Position numbers and translations under genes: made by a program
Shown: positions 1 through 8,971 of the stretch, piece by piece
Layout: every line of letters starts with the position of its first letter
How positions within the stretch are numbered: the stretch's first letter is position 1
NCBI GenBank assembly: GCA_035604615.1
Contig: DATNID010000045.1
Span: forward strand, 109,190-173,189
DNA from: DATJLY01 sp035604615
GTDB lineage: Bacteria > Pseudomonadota > Alphaproteobacteria > ATCC43930 > CGMCC-115725
Length of the DNA stretch: 64,000 nucleotides
Reading direction: 5' to 3'
The notes under the pieces: model-generated
What the model was told of the DNA's origin: nothing
Databases searched by the model: none
What the model saw: only the letters and a program-made list of their open reading frames with translations

Positions 1-110
1 CGCGAGGCCGGCGCTACACGGTCATCGGCGCGGCGTCAAGGCGCTGGGCCGTGCTTGAAGCGCGCCGCCGCAGCGGGCACTCTCACACGCGTCACTGAGC
101 AGGACGGACC

Positions 111-2465
111 ATGCCGGAGGGAAACGGCTTCAAGGCGATCGGACGGCCGCTCACACGCAAGGAGGATTGGCGCCTCCTCACCGGGGAGGGACGCTTCAGC
201 GACGATGTCGCGGCGCCGGGCGCGGCGCATGCGGCGATGGTGCGCTCGCCTCATCCCCATGCGCGCATCATGGCGATCGACGCGCGCGCGGCGCGCGCGA
301 TGCCGGGCGTGCTCGGCGTGTTCACCGGCGCCGATTGCCGTGCCGACGGGCTCGCGCCCATTCCGCACGAGCCGGTGCCCTCGACCAAGTACGACTTGAA
401 GCTGACCGCGCCGGGCGGAGGCCCGGTCTTCATCGGGCCGCACGCGCTCCTGCCGTGGGACAAGGCGCGCCATGTCGGCGAGGCGGTGGCGATGGTGGTG
501 GCGGAGACGCTGGCGCAAGCGCTCGACGCAGCCGAGGCGGTTGCGGTCGAATACGAGGCGCTGCCCTTCGTCCTCGACGCGGCGGCCGCGCTTGCGCCCG
601 GCGCGCAAGCGGTGTGGGACGAGCTGCCGGGGAACCTCGCGGTCGAGACCTTTTTCGGCAACGAGGAGGCGACCCAACGCGCGTTTGCCGCCGCCGACCG
701 GGTGGTGCGCTTCGCGCATCACGTCGGCCGCGTCACCGCGGTCGCGCTTGAGCCGCGCGCGGCGGTCGCGTTTTACGACGCGGCGAGCGGCCGCTCGACC
801 CTCTACGCGCCCACCGGCGGCGCGGTGCGCCAGAAGCGCGAGCTGGCGACCGTGCTCCGGCTGACACCGGAGCAGCTTCGCGTCGTGTCGTGCGACGTGG
901 GCGGCAATTTCGGCTCCAAGAACCGCCCCTACGTCGAATACGCACTGGTGCTGTGGGCGGCGCGCAAGCTGGCGCGGGCGGTGCGCTATGCCGCCACGCG
1001 CAACGAGGCGATGCTGACCGACTACCAGGGCCGCGACCTCGTCACCGAGGTCGAGCTGGCGCTCAAGAGCGATGGCCGCTTCCTCGCGCTCAAGGCGTCC
1101 AACGTCAGCAATGTCGGCGCGCGCTGCGTGTCGCTGTCGCCGCTGGGCAAGGGCTCGGCGCTGGTCACCGGCTCTTACGACATCCCGGCCGCGCGCTTGC
1201 GCGCCCGCGCCGTCTTCACCAACACCATGCCGACGCAAGCCTATCGCAGCTCCGGCCGGCCCGAGGTCACGTTCGCGATCGAGCGCGTCGTCGACAAGGC
1301 GGCGGACGCGCTCGGCATCGACCGGATCGCGCTGCGCCGCCGCAATCTGGTGCGCGCCGACGCCATGCCCTACACCAACGCGATCGGCGCGCGCTACGAC
1401 AGCGGCACCTACGAAGCCAATCTCGACCTCATCATGCGCATCGCCGACTGGCCGGGCTTCGCGGCAAGGCGCACTGAGGCGGAGGCGCGCGGGCGTCTCC
1501 TCGGGCGCGGGCTCGCGGATTACGTCGAGTCCTCGATCGGCGCCCCCAAGGAGCGCGCCGAGATCGCGGTCAAGCCCGGGCGCAGGGTCGAGGTCGTGAT
1601 CGGCACGCAGCCGAGCGGGCAGGGGCACGAGACCAGCTTCGCGCAGGTGATCTCCGACATGCTCGCCGTGCCGGTCGAGACTGTCGCCATCATCATGGGC
1701 GACACCGACATCGTCAGCGTCGGCGGCGGCTCGCATTCCGGGCGCTCGATGCGCCACGCCGCCACCGTGTTCGCGCTCGCCGCCGAGAAGCTCATCGCGC
1801 GGGCCAAGCGCATCGCCGCCATCCTGCTCGAGGCCGCGCCCGCTGACGTGGCCTTCGCCGACGGCCGCTTCGCCGCGCCGCGCAGCAACCGCAGCTTCGA
1901 TGTCCTCGAGCTCGCCGAGGCCGCCGCGCGTGTTACCTTGCCCGCCGATCTCGCCGACGGCGTCGCGGCGTCCGCCGACAACGAGATGCACGAGCCGGTG
2001 TTCCCCAACGGCGCCGCCGCGTGCGAGGTCGAGATCGATCCCGAGACCGGCGCGCTCGCCTTGACGCGCTATGCCGCGGTCGACGATGTCGGGCGCTGCA
2101 TCAATCCGCTCATCGTCCACGGCCAGACGCATGGCGCGATCGCCCAGGGCGTGGGCCAGGCGCTGCTCGAAGAGTGCGCGATCGATCCCGGCACGGGCCA
2201 AGTGCTGGCCGGCTCGCTCATGGATTACGCCATGCCGCGCGCCGGAGACCTGCCGTCCTTCGGCACCGAAATCGTCGAGGTGCTGTCGCCGACCAATCCG
2301 CTCGGCATCAAGGCCGGCGGCGAGGGCGGCACCACGCCGGCGCTCGCCGTGGTGACGAGCGCCATTCTCGATGCGCTGGCACCGCTCGGCGTTCGCGACA
2401 TCCCGATGCCGGCGACTCCCTTCACGATCTGGCGCGCCATCAAAGACGCGGCAGCATCGCGCTGA
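111..2465 (+). CDS. Xanthine dehydrogenase/CoxL-family molybdopterin-binding subunit
   Basis: Large subunit of a molybdenum hydroxylase that would hydroxylate a heterocycle, aldehyde or similar substrate at a Mo-cytosine-dinucleotide site. The 784 residues match the usual length: an aldehyde-oxidase hammerhead domain at about 20-140, then the Mo-binding domains. The substrate-loop motif near 376-382 reads QAYRSSGR, close to the AYRGAGR type of general molybdenum hydroxylases and unlike the AYxCSFR of true CO dehydrogenase. The catalytic Glu lies in GGEGG (about residue 738). The FAD and 2Fe-2S subunits are absent downstream; they may lie upstream of the window. The stop codon overlaps the next ATG by one base, so it is co-translated with the MFS exporter. 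Family is certain, substrate unknown. Confidence 0.9.
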   Translation: MPEGNGFKAIGRPLTRKEDWRLLTGEGRFSDDVAAPGAAHAAMVRSPHPHARIMAIDARAARAMPGVLGVFTGADCRADGLAPIPHEPVPSTKYDLKLTAPGGGPVFIGPHALLPWDKARHVGEAVAMVVAETLAQALDAAEAVAVEYEALPFVLDAAAALAPGAQAVWDELPGNLAVETFFGNEEATQRAFAAADRVVRFAHHVGRVTAVALEPRAAVAFYDAASGRSTLYAPTGGAVRQKRELATVLRLTPEQLRVVSCDVGGNFGSKNRPYVEYALVLWAARKLARAVRYAATRNEAMLTDYQGRDLVTEVELALKSDGRFLALKASNVSNVGARCVSLSPLGKGSALVTGSYDIPAARLRARAVFTNTMPTQAYRSSGRPEVTFAIERVVDKAADALGIDRIALRRRNLVRADAMPYTNAIGARYDSGTYEANLDLIMRIADWPGFAARRTEAEARGRLLGRGLADYVESSIGAPKERAEIAVKPGRRVEVVIGTQPSGQGHETSFAQVISDMLAVPVETVAIIMGDTDIVSVGGGSHSGRSMRHAATVFALAAEKLIARAKRIAAILLEAAPADVAFADGRFAAPRSNRSFDVLELAEAAARVTLPADLADGVAASADNEMHEPVFPNGAAACEVEIDPETGALALTRYAAVDDVGRCINPLIVHGQTHGAIAQGVGQALLEECAIDPGTGQVLAGSLMDYAMPRAGDLPSFGTEIVEVLSPTNPLGIKAGGEGGTTPALAVVTSAILDALAPLGVRDIPMPATPFTIWRAIKDAAASR

Positions 2466-3661
2466 TGGACCCAGTCCCTTCGGCGCGGTTCGCCGTGGCG
2501 CTGGCCGCGGTGACCCTGATCGGGCCGCTCGCGGTCCATCTCTTTCTGCCGGTGGTGCCGGCGGTCAAGGGCGAGTTCGGCGTCTCCGACGCGCTCGCCG
2601 AACTGAGCTTCAGCGTCACGCTCGCCGCCATGGCCTTCGCGACCCTGGTCTATGGCACCTTGTCCGACCGGTTCGGGCGGCGCCACGCGCTGCTCTCCGG
2701 CCTCGGCCTGTTTCTCGCGGGCAGCGTCACCGCGGCGCTCTCCGGCTCGGTCGCGGTGCTGATCGCGGGGCGGCTGGTGCAGGCGGTGGGCGCCGGTTGC
2801 AGCATCACGCTCACCCGCGCCATCGCGCGCGACGCCTATGGCGCCGAGCATCTGGTCAAGGCGATCGCCTATCTCACCATGGCCTATACGCTGGGGCCGA
2901 TGGTGGCGCCGGCGGTGGGGGGATATCTCGCCGATCATCTCGGCTGGCGCAGCGTGTTCTGGTTCGCGCTCGCGTCCGGCGGCGCGATCACCGTCGCGGC
3001 CGCCTTGGTGCTGCACGAGACGCGGCGCGGCGCCGGTCCGCGGCGCAGCGGCATCCTGCGCGACTATGGCGTGCTGCTGGCCGATCCGCGCTTCGCCGCC
3101 TTCGTGCTGCAATCGGGCTTCTGCTCCGGCACGTTCTTCGCGATGGCGGCGGCGTCGCCCTTCCTGATGCAAGGAGCGCTGGGCCGCTCGGCGACCGCGT
3201 TCGGGCTTTATTTCTTCTGCTATCCGGCGGGTTACTGCATCGGCAATCTGATCTCGAGCCGGGTCGCCGGACGCGTGTCGATCGAGACGATGGTGCTCAC
3301 CGGCTCGCTCGTCAATCTCGCGGCGGTGGGCGTGCAGGCGGGGTTCGTGGTCGGCGGCACGCTGTCGCCGCTGGTGATCTTCCTGCCCGGCGCCTTCGTG
3401 ACATTCGCGCAAGGCCTGGCGCTCCCCAATGCGCAGGCCGGGGCGATGCAGGTGCGGCCCGATCTCGCCGGTACCGCGGCGGGAATGGGCGTGTTCGTCC
3501 AGACGCTGTTCATGGCGCTCTTCGCCCAGCTCTATGGCAGCCTGGCCGACGGCACCGCCTATCCCATGGTCGCCGTCGCCGCGCTCGCGGCGGTGTCGAG
3601 CGCAGTGTGCGGCGCGGTGCCGCTGCTCCTACAGCGGCGGCCCGTTCCCGACCGCATTTGA
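2465..3661 (+). CDS. MFS transporter, Bcr/CflA-like
   Basis: Twelve-helix inner-membrane permease of 398 residues, probably a proton-driven drug or metabolite exporter. The N-terminus goes straight into a hydrophobic helix, and the loop after TM2 carries the MFS signature in the form LSDRFGRR. Helix 4 has the R-x3-Q-A-x-G pattern (GRLVQAVGAGC) typical of Bcr/CflA proteins. The start was chosen at the ATG that overlaps the upstream TGA (TGATG); a longer in-frame reading upstream only shadows the preceding gene. Coupling to the molybdenum hydroxylase suggests export or import of that enzyme's substrate or product, but this is inference. Confidence 0.88.
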   Translation: MDPVPSARFAVALAAVTLIGPLAVHLFLPVVPAVKGEFGVSDALAELSFSVTLAAMAFATLVYGTLSDRFGRRHALLSGLGLFLAGSVTAALSGSVAVLIAGRLVQAVGAGCSITLTRAIARDAYGAEHLVKAIAYLTMAYTLGPMVAPAVGGYLADHLGWRSVFWFALASGGAITVAAALVLHETRRGAGPRRSGILRDYGVLLADPRFAAFVLQSGFCSGTFFAMAAASPFLMQGALGRSATAFGLYFFCYPAGYCIGNLISSRVAGRVSIETMVLTGSLVNLAAVGVQAGFVVGGTLSPLVIFLPGAFVTFAQGLALPNAQAGAMQVRPDLAGTAAGMGVFVQTLFMALFAQLYGSLADGTAYPMVAVAALAAVSSAVCGAVPLLLQRRPVPDRI

Positions 3662-3738
3662 GGGATTGACGAATCGTCAACCGGCTTGCCAGAGAATCGG
3701 CAGCGGTGTCATCCTGACGCCCTTGAGGAGAAGCCCGC

Positions 3739-4446
3739 GTGCGCGCCATCGCCTCGTTGACCGTGCTGATCGTTCTCGCGCTTTCCGGCGGCCGGGCGGC
3801 CGCGCTGGAGCTGGTGGTGGCGGAGGCGCACGGCATCCGCCTTGCGCCCGGCCAGACCGTCGACGGCGCCAAGCCTCTCTCCCTTGCCGACGGCCAGAGC
3901 GTGACGCTCCTGTCCTCGAGCGGCCAGATCGTGCGGCTCGAGGGCCCGTCCGACGCGGCGCCGGAGAGCGGCCTCAAGCATGCCGAGAGCCAGGACATGC
4001 AGACCGCCATGACCGCGCTCATCACCGAGCGCAACGCGCGCACCAGCGACATCGGCATCGTGCGCGGCGACAACGACGTGAAGCTGCCCGATCCATGGGT
4101 CGTGGACATCACCCATCCCGGCACGAGCTGCGTGCAGCCGGGCAAGTCGGTGGTGCTGTGGCGCAGCCAGGACATGGGCGCGACGCCGGTCGCGTTCGCG
4201 CCCAAGGACCGGAGCTGGACCGTCTCCGGCACTTGGCCCGCGTCGGCGGACCGCCTGGCCCTGCCGGCGACCATGCCGCTGCGCGACCACACCGACTATG
4301 TCGTCGAGCTGGGCGAGAAGGTGGCGCCGGTGACGGTCCGCCTCATCCCGCAATCGGTGAACAACGACGCCATGCGCGCGGGCTTCATGGCCGCGGTCGG
4401 CTGCGGCAACCAGGTCAGCGCGCTCCTGGCGGCGTGGCAGAAGTAG
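3739..4446 (+). CDS. Secreted protein of unknown function, FecR-like N-terminal pattern
   Basis: Protein of 235 residues starting at GTG, with an AGGAG site eight bases upstream. Residues 1-22 form a signal peptide ending in AAA, so the product is periplasmic or envelope-bound. The first third (a PGQ turn, an LADG turn, then LLSSSGQIVRLEGP) resembles the G-x-L-x-DG-x-V-x-L rhythm of FecR-like beta domains; this is pattern recognition only. Two Cys, near residues 131 and 226, could form a disulfide. It stands alone, 77 bases after the MFS gene and convergent with the Rieske gene, whose end lies four bases away. No function is claimed. Confidence 0.75.
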   Translation: MRAIASLTVLIVLALSGGRAAALELVVAEAHGIRLAPGQTVDGAKPLSLADGQSVTLLSSSGQIVRLEGPSDAAPESGLKHAESQDMQTAMTALITERNARTSDIGIVRGDNDVKLPDPWVVDITHPGTSCVQPGKSVVLWRSQDMGATPVAFAPKDRSWTVSGTWPASADRLALPATMPLRDHTDYVVELGEKVAPVTVRLIPQSVNNDAMRAGFMAAVGCGNQVSALLAAWQK

Positions 4447-4449
4447 ACG

Positions 4450-5601
4450 CTACTCGCGTCCCTCCATCCCGCGCGCGCTCAACAGGAACCGGCGCCAGGC
4501 GACGAGTTGCGCGTCGGTGGGCGCCAGATATTCCGGCCGGTCGTAATAGGCATTGATCGCGGCCGGCGCGTCCTGGGCCGAGAAGTTCCGGTCCATCACC
4601 CAGTGATGGAACAGGTGATAGGACAGGAATTCGTAGGCGCGGCCCAGTGGCGTGCGCCGCACGGCGGTGTGGACGTAGAACATGCGCGTGGTGTTGGCGT
4701 CGATCGGCACCGCCCAGCGCGTCCACATGTAGGTGTGGTAATTGATCCGCACCATGCAGGGGAGATGCTGGCCCATCTCCCAATCCGCGCTCGCCTTGTA
4801 GCGCGGCAGGCGGTCGAACGGCTTCCTCAGCAGGTTGAAGAGCCACACCCAGGATTTGCGCAGCCGCCGCCGCGGCCAATAGGCGCCGAGGCCCGGGTAA
4901 TATTCCTGGTCCGTGTCGCTACGCTTGTGGACCGCCATCGACGGCGTCAATCGGTGCGGGCCGACGCGCACCGGCCGGCCCGGCGGATAGGCGGGCGGGT
5001 ACATCGGCTTGACCAGCAGCATCACCGAGTTGCGGTGGAGATAGCGCACGTGGCTGTCGAACGAGTTCTCGAAACACGGCCGCCAGTTCGCGTTCCACAC
5101 CGTGTTCCAGGCGAGCACCATCGTCTCGTCCGGCTGGAAGAACTCCTCGGGGATGTGGTCCCGGATCGGCACCGGCGCGCCCTTGCCCATCCACACGAAG
5201 ACGATGCCCTTCCACGTCTCGGTCGGATAGACCCGCGCCCTGATCTTGCCGGGCATGGGCGAATTGGGACCCTCGCCCAAGGCCGCGACGCACTCGCCGC
5301 GTTCGTCGAAGACGAAGCCGTGATAGAAGCACGCGATATGGCCGCGGAACTCGCAGTTGCCGTGCGCCAGCATCGCGCCCCTGTGCGGGCAGGCATTGTC
5401 GAGCGCCGCGACTTTGCCGCTCTTGCCGCGGAAGAAGCACAGATCCTCGCCCAGCATGCGCAGGAACACGGGCTTCTTCCAGCCGACGCGGTGCGCCTTC
5501 AGCGCCGGATACCAGTATTCCTTGAGGCCCAGCACCGGAATCTTGTCGCGCAGATCGTTGGGGCCGAGCGGCAGGTCGGTCGTGTCTTGCGTGTCCGGCA
5601 T
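4450..5601 (-). CDS. Rieske non-heme iron oxygenase, alpha subunit
   Basis: Oxygenase of 383 residues expected to use O2 and electrons from a separate reductase to hydroxylate or demethylate an aromatic or related substrate. The Rieske site is C-P-H, 17 residues, C-F-Y-H near residues 70-93. The catalytic iron site reads ENSFDSHVRYLH. The spacing from Asp to the first His is one residue shorter than the usual D-x2-H-x4-H, confirmed codon by codon around 5040-5075. No small subunit, ferredoxin or reductase lies nearby. It is divergent from the ThDP enzyme, 91 bases apart. Family certain, substrate unknown. Confidence 0.9.
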   Translation of the reverse strand: MPDTQDTTDLPLGPNDLRDKIPVLGLKEYWYPALKAHRVGWKKPVFLRMLGEDLCFFRGKSGKVAALDNACPHRGAMLAHGNCEFRGHIACFYHGFVFDERGECVAALGEGPNSPMPGKIRARVYPTETWKGIVFVWMGKGAPVPIRDHIPEEFFQPDETMVLAWNTVWNANWRPCFENSFDSHVRYLHRNSVMLLVKPMYPPAYPPGRPVRVGPHRLTPSMAVHKRSDTDQEYYPGLGAYWPRRRLRKSWVWLFNLLRKPFDRLPRYKASADWEMGQHLPCMVRINYHTYMWTRWAVPIDANTTRMFYVHTAVRRTPLGRAYEFLSYHLFHHWVMDRNFSAQDAPAAINAYYDRPEYLAPTDAQLVAWRRFLLSARGMEGRE

Positions 5602-5692
5602 GTTGCCTCCGCGGTCGCTTCGCCATTATAGGCAAGATTGTGAGGGCCGGCATTTCTGATATTGTGGCGGCACAGTTGTGGAGGGCGGGAAA

Positions 5693-7306
5693 ATGAAAGT
5701 CGCCGACGCGATCGCGCGCGTGCTCGTGGCCGAGGGGGTCGAGTACCTGGTGTGCTATCCGCGCCAGATGCTGATCGATCCCTGCATCGAGGCGGGATTG
5801 AAGCCGGTGATCTGCCGCCAGGAGCGTGTCGGGGTCGGCATCGCCGACGGCATCAGCCGCTCCACGGACGGCGCCAAGATCGGCGTGTTCTCGATGCAGG
5901 GCGGACCCGGGATCGAGAACTCATTTCCGGGCGCGGCGCAGGTCTATGGCGACAACGTGCCGGTGCTGTTGATGCCGGGCGGCGCCAACCTCAACCGCGC
6001 CTACACGCCGCCGACCTTCAGCGCGGTCGACAATTTCCGCAACGTCACCAAATGGGCCGCCACCGTCAACCAGGGCGAGCGCGTGTCCGAGCTGATGCGC
6101 CGCGCGTTCCATCTGATGCGCAACGGTAAGCCCGGCCCGGTGCTGCTCGAGGTGCCGGGCGACATGGTCGACGCCGAATCCGGCGCGCTTGACTACGCGC
6201 CGCCCGCGAAGCATCGCTCCGGTCCCGATCAGGCCGACATCAAGCATGTCGCCGAAGTGCTGCTCAAGTCCACGGCGCCCGTGATCCATGCCGGGCAGGG
6301 CGTGCTCTATGCCGGCGCCACCAAGGAGCTGGTGCGATTGGCCGAGCTGCTCGACGCGCCGGTGCTCACCACCAACACCGGCAAGAGCGCCTTTCCCGAG
6401 AACCATCCGCTGTCCTTGGGCGCGGCGGTGGTGTCGGCGCCGAAGATGGTCAACCACTTCCTCAAGAAGGCCGACCGCGTCGTCGCCATCGGCTCGAGCC
6501 TGACGCGCACGCCGTGGGGTCCCAAGGTCGCCGCCAACAAGAAGATCGTGCATCTCACCAACGATTCCTCCGACATCGGCAAGGAATTCCCGGCCGAGGC
6601 GGCGGCGGTGGGCGACGCGAAGCTGGTGCTCGAGGCGCTCATTGCCGAGATCGGCAACCGCAAGCACGCCAACGGCACCGCCAAAGAAGTCCGCGCGGTC
6701 AAGGAGGAATGGCTCAAGGATTGGATGGCCGAGCTCAACTCCGCCGAGGTGCCGATCAACCAGTACCGCGTGATCCACGATCTGATGCACGCGGTCGAGC
6801 GCGAGAACACCATCATCACCCATGATTCGGGCGGGCCGCGCGAGCAGCTCGTGCCGTTCTGGGAAACGCTGGTGCCGCGCGGTTATCTCGGCTGGGGCAA
6901 GTCGACGCAACTGGGCCACGGGCTGGGCCTCATCATGGGGGCGAAGCTCGCCAATCCCGGCAAGCTCTGCATCAACCTGATGGGCGACGCGTCGATCGGC
7001 ATGGTGGGCATGGACCTCGAGACCGCGGTCCGGAACCGCATCGGCATCCTCACCATCGTCTTCAACAACGGCATCATGGCGGGCGAGCGCGATTCGATGC
7101 CGCGCGGCATCGAGAAGCACAACACCCTCGATCTCGGCGGCAATTACGCCGACGTGGCCAAGGCCCTGGGCTCGTGGTCGCGCCGCGTGGTCGAGCCGCA
7201 GGCGTTCCTGCCCGCGCTGAAGCAGGCGATCGAGGTGACGCAGTCGCGCGAGCCGGCGGTCATCGAGTGCATCGTCAAGGAGGGCACGCGGTTCTCGCGG
7301 TATTGA
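5693..7306 (+). CDS. Thiamine-diphosphate-dependent enzyme, acetolactate synthase/benzoylformate decarboxylase family
   Basis: Soluble enzyme of 537 residues in the usual PYR-central-PP domain order. The ThDP-activating Glu is in CRQERVG (E44). The PP-domain cofactor motif runs from GDAS (D432) to the NN pair at 458-459, the standard spacing for Mg-ThDP binding. It would cleave or join a 2-oxo acid; family resemblance alone does not separate a decarboxylase from a ligase. The ATG at 5693 follows GAGGGCGGG and is preferred to a GTG 15 bases upstream. The next gene, a solute-binding protein, starts 17 bases after the stop, so they are likely one operon. Confidence 0.87.
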   Translation: MKVADAIARVLVAEGVEYLVCYPRQMLIDPCIEAGLKPVICRQERVGVGIADGISRSTDGAKIGVFSMQGGPGIENSFPGAAQVYGDNVPVLLMPGGANLNRAYTPPTFSAVDNFRNVTKWAATVNQGERVSELMRRAFHLMRNGKPGPVLLEVPGDMVDAESGALDYAPPAKHRSGPDQADIKHVAEVLLKSTAPVIHAGQGVLYAGATKELVRLAELLDAPVLTTNTGKSAFPENHPLSLGAAVVSAPKMVNHFLKKADRVVAIGSSLTRTPWGPKVAANKKIVHLTNDSSDIGKEFPAEAAAVGDAKLVLEALIAEIGNRKHANGTAKEVRAVKEEWLKDWMAELNSAEVPINQYRVIHDLMHAVERENTIITHDSGGPREQLVPFWETLVPRGYLGWGKSTQLGHGLGLIMGAKLANPGKLCINLMGDASIGMVGMDLETAVRNRIGILTIVFNNGIMAGERDSMPRGIEKHNTLDLGGNYADVAKALGSWSRRVVEPQAFLPALKQAIEVTQSREPAVIECIVKEGTRFSRY

Positions 7307-7323
7307 GCGGTAGGGGTCGGCCG

Positions 7324-8313
7324 ATGAAAGCGACGGCGAGGCTGCTCGCGGGCGCGGTCCTGCTGCTCGCCGCCGCGCGAGCGCAAGCGCTCGATACGGC
7401 CATGGTCGGATGGGCGCCGTCGACGCCGATGGCGCCGGCGCTCATCGCGGTCGACAAGGGCTATTTCGAGACGCTCGGCATCAAGCCTGATCTCGACGCG
7501 ATCCGCGGCACGATGGATGCGCTGCCGGCGCTGGCGACGGGACGGCTCGACGTCGTGCTCGGCGGCGTGACCGCGGGCGTCCTGAACGCCATCGCCAGCG
7601 GCCTCGATCTGCGCGTGGTGGCGCCGCTTTCGATCCAGCCGCCGGCGCCGAGCTCGACGCCGCTGGTCGCGCGCAAGGATTTGTGGGACGCGGGCACGAT
7701 CCGGTCGGCCGCCGACCTCAGAGGCCGGAAGGTCGCGGTCAACGGCTCGGGCAACGGCATCGATTACCGGCTCAGCCTCATTCTCGAGACCGCGGGAATG
7801 ACCTTGAAGGACGTGGACCTCACCAAGATCAACTTTCCCGAAATGGTGACCGCGCTCGCGTCGCGCGGCATCGACGCCGGGATGGTCACTGAGCCCTACG
7901 CCAGCGTGGCCATACAGCAGGAGACCGGCGTCGTCATGATGAAGGAGTCGGGAGCGGGCGCCGGCGAGGTCACAACCTTCGTCCTGTTCAGCGGCAAGTT
8001 CATCCGCGAGCGCCGCGCCGTCGCGGTGCGCTTCCTCGAGGGCGTGCGCCAAGGCATGCTCGACCTCGCGGGCGAGAAATGGCGGTCGCCCGAGAACGCG
8101 GCCATCGTTGCCAAATATCTCAAGATGGACCCGGCGACCTACATCGCGAGCGGGATTCCCGGATTCGATCCGACGCTCGACATCGCTCGCTGTGCCGACA
8201 GCATACGCCAGCAGGAGGCGATGCACCGCAAGAACGGCTTCCTGCAATACCCCAACCCGCTCGCCCCCGCGCAGATGTTCGACGCCTCCCTCGCCAAGGA
8301 AGCGGTGAAGTGA
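7324..8313 (+). CDS. ABC transporter substrate-binding protein, NMT1/SsuA-like
   Basis: Periplasmic binding protein of 329 residues with a classical signal peptide (hydrophobic run at residues 6-20, cleavage near AQA). The mature chain has the NMT1 layout: ALIAVDKGYFETLGI near the start, then a VLGGV segment and a DLRGRKVAVNG hinge strand. Such proteins deliver organosulfonates, pyrimidine precursors, aromatic acids or similar ligands to an ABC permease. No permease or ATPase is adjacent. It follows the ThDP enzyme by 17 bases, which suggests the ligand feeds that enzyme's pathway. Confidence 0.87.
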   Translation: MKATARLLAGAVLLLAAARAQALDTAMVGWAPSTPMAPALIAVDKGYFETLGIKPDLDAIRGTMDALPALATGRLDVVLGGVTAGVLNAIASGLDLRVVAPLSIQPPAPSSTPLVARKDLWDAGTIRSAADLRGRKVAVNGSGNGIDYRLSLILETAGMTLKDVDLTKINFPEMVTALASRGIDAGMVTEPYASVAIQQETGVVMMKESGAGAGEVTTFVLFSGKFIRERRAVAVRFLEGVRQGMLDLAGEKWRSPENAAIVAKYLKMDPATYIASGIPGFDPTLDIARCADSIRQQEAMHRKNGFLQYPNPLAPAQMFDASLAKEAVK

Positions 8314-8470
8314 ATCTCTAACCTCGTTCATCCGGACGAAGGCGAGGATCAGGTTGCGGCCTTTGTGCCGGCGCGAGAAACACGTTCGTTGATAAGCCGT
8401 ACCATTCGTGGAAATGTATAAATGTCGCGGATGAAGGCCCGGATCGCGTCAGCCACGAGGGGATACAGAC

Positions 8471-8935
8471 ATGCTCGCGCGGCAGATCGCAGTAGGTTTC
8501 GGCATCGCCGTGGTTTTTCCGTTGCTCGTCTACTATGCCGTCGCAATCTTTTCGCCGCCGCCGGAATTCAATTATGCGGCCCTGGCGGTCGGGCCGAATG
8601 CATCGCCGGAGCAGCGCCAACAGGGATTTGAGCGGCAACAGGAGGCGCAGAAGGCTTACGCTGAAAATGCGCGCCGCTTTAGTCGGACGCTGTACTTCAT
8701 CGCCGTGCCGCTGGGCATTGCCGCGATTGTCGGTGGCTTGTGGGTGCGGCCCCACGCGATCGGAACCGGCTTTCTTCTGGGCGGCATCTTCACTGTGGGA
8801 CAAGGCTGCTATTTCCACTGGGCGTATCTCGACAACTCGCTTCGCTTCGCCTCGCTGCTTCTCGCCTTGCTCGCGCTGCTCTACGCGGGGCGCCGCGTGG
8901 TTACGCCGGCTACAGGCGTTACGGCCGCGCCGTAG
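8471..8935 (+). CDS. Small integral membrane protein of unknown function
   Basis: Protein of 154 residues with four predicted membrane helices: about residues 6-27, 76-93, 98-117 and 122-142. Between helices 1 and 2 is a hydrophilic segment with a Gln/Glu/Ala-rich stretch (SPEQRQQGFERQQEAQKAY) that may form a short helix. An AGGGG site precedes the ATG. The gene stands alone between 150-base and 36-base gaps. I do not recognise a family beyond a generic alphaproteobacterial membrane protein. Confidence 0.7.
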   Translation: MLARQIAVGFGIAVVFPLLVYYAVAIFSPPPEFNYAALAVGPNASPEQRQQGFERQQEAQKAYAENARRFSRTLYFIAVPLGIAAIVGGLWVRPHAIGTGFLLGGIFTVGQGCYFHWAYLDNSLRFASLLLALLALLYAGRRVVTPATGVTAAP

Positions 8936-8971
8936 CCGCGCGGAGCGTCCTCGGCCTTAAAGGGGGACGAG

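Noticed and set aside
3..98. Possible end of an upstream gene, reading RYTVIGAASRRWAVLE before a stop
   Set aside because: It is too short and unlike any motif I know; another frame also reads through. It cannot be assigned without upstream sequence.
36..2201. A 721-codon open frame opposite the molybdenum hydroxylase gene
   Set aside because: High GC content keeps antisense frames open. The translation is rich in Arg, Asp, Gly and His with no family motifs, while the plus strand encodes a full-length known family.
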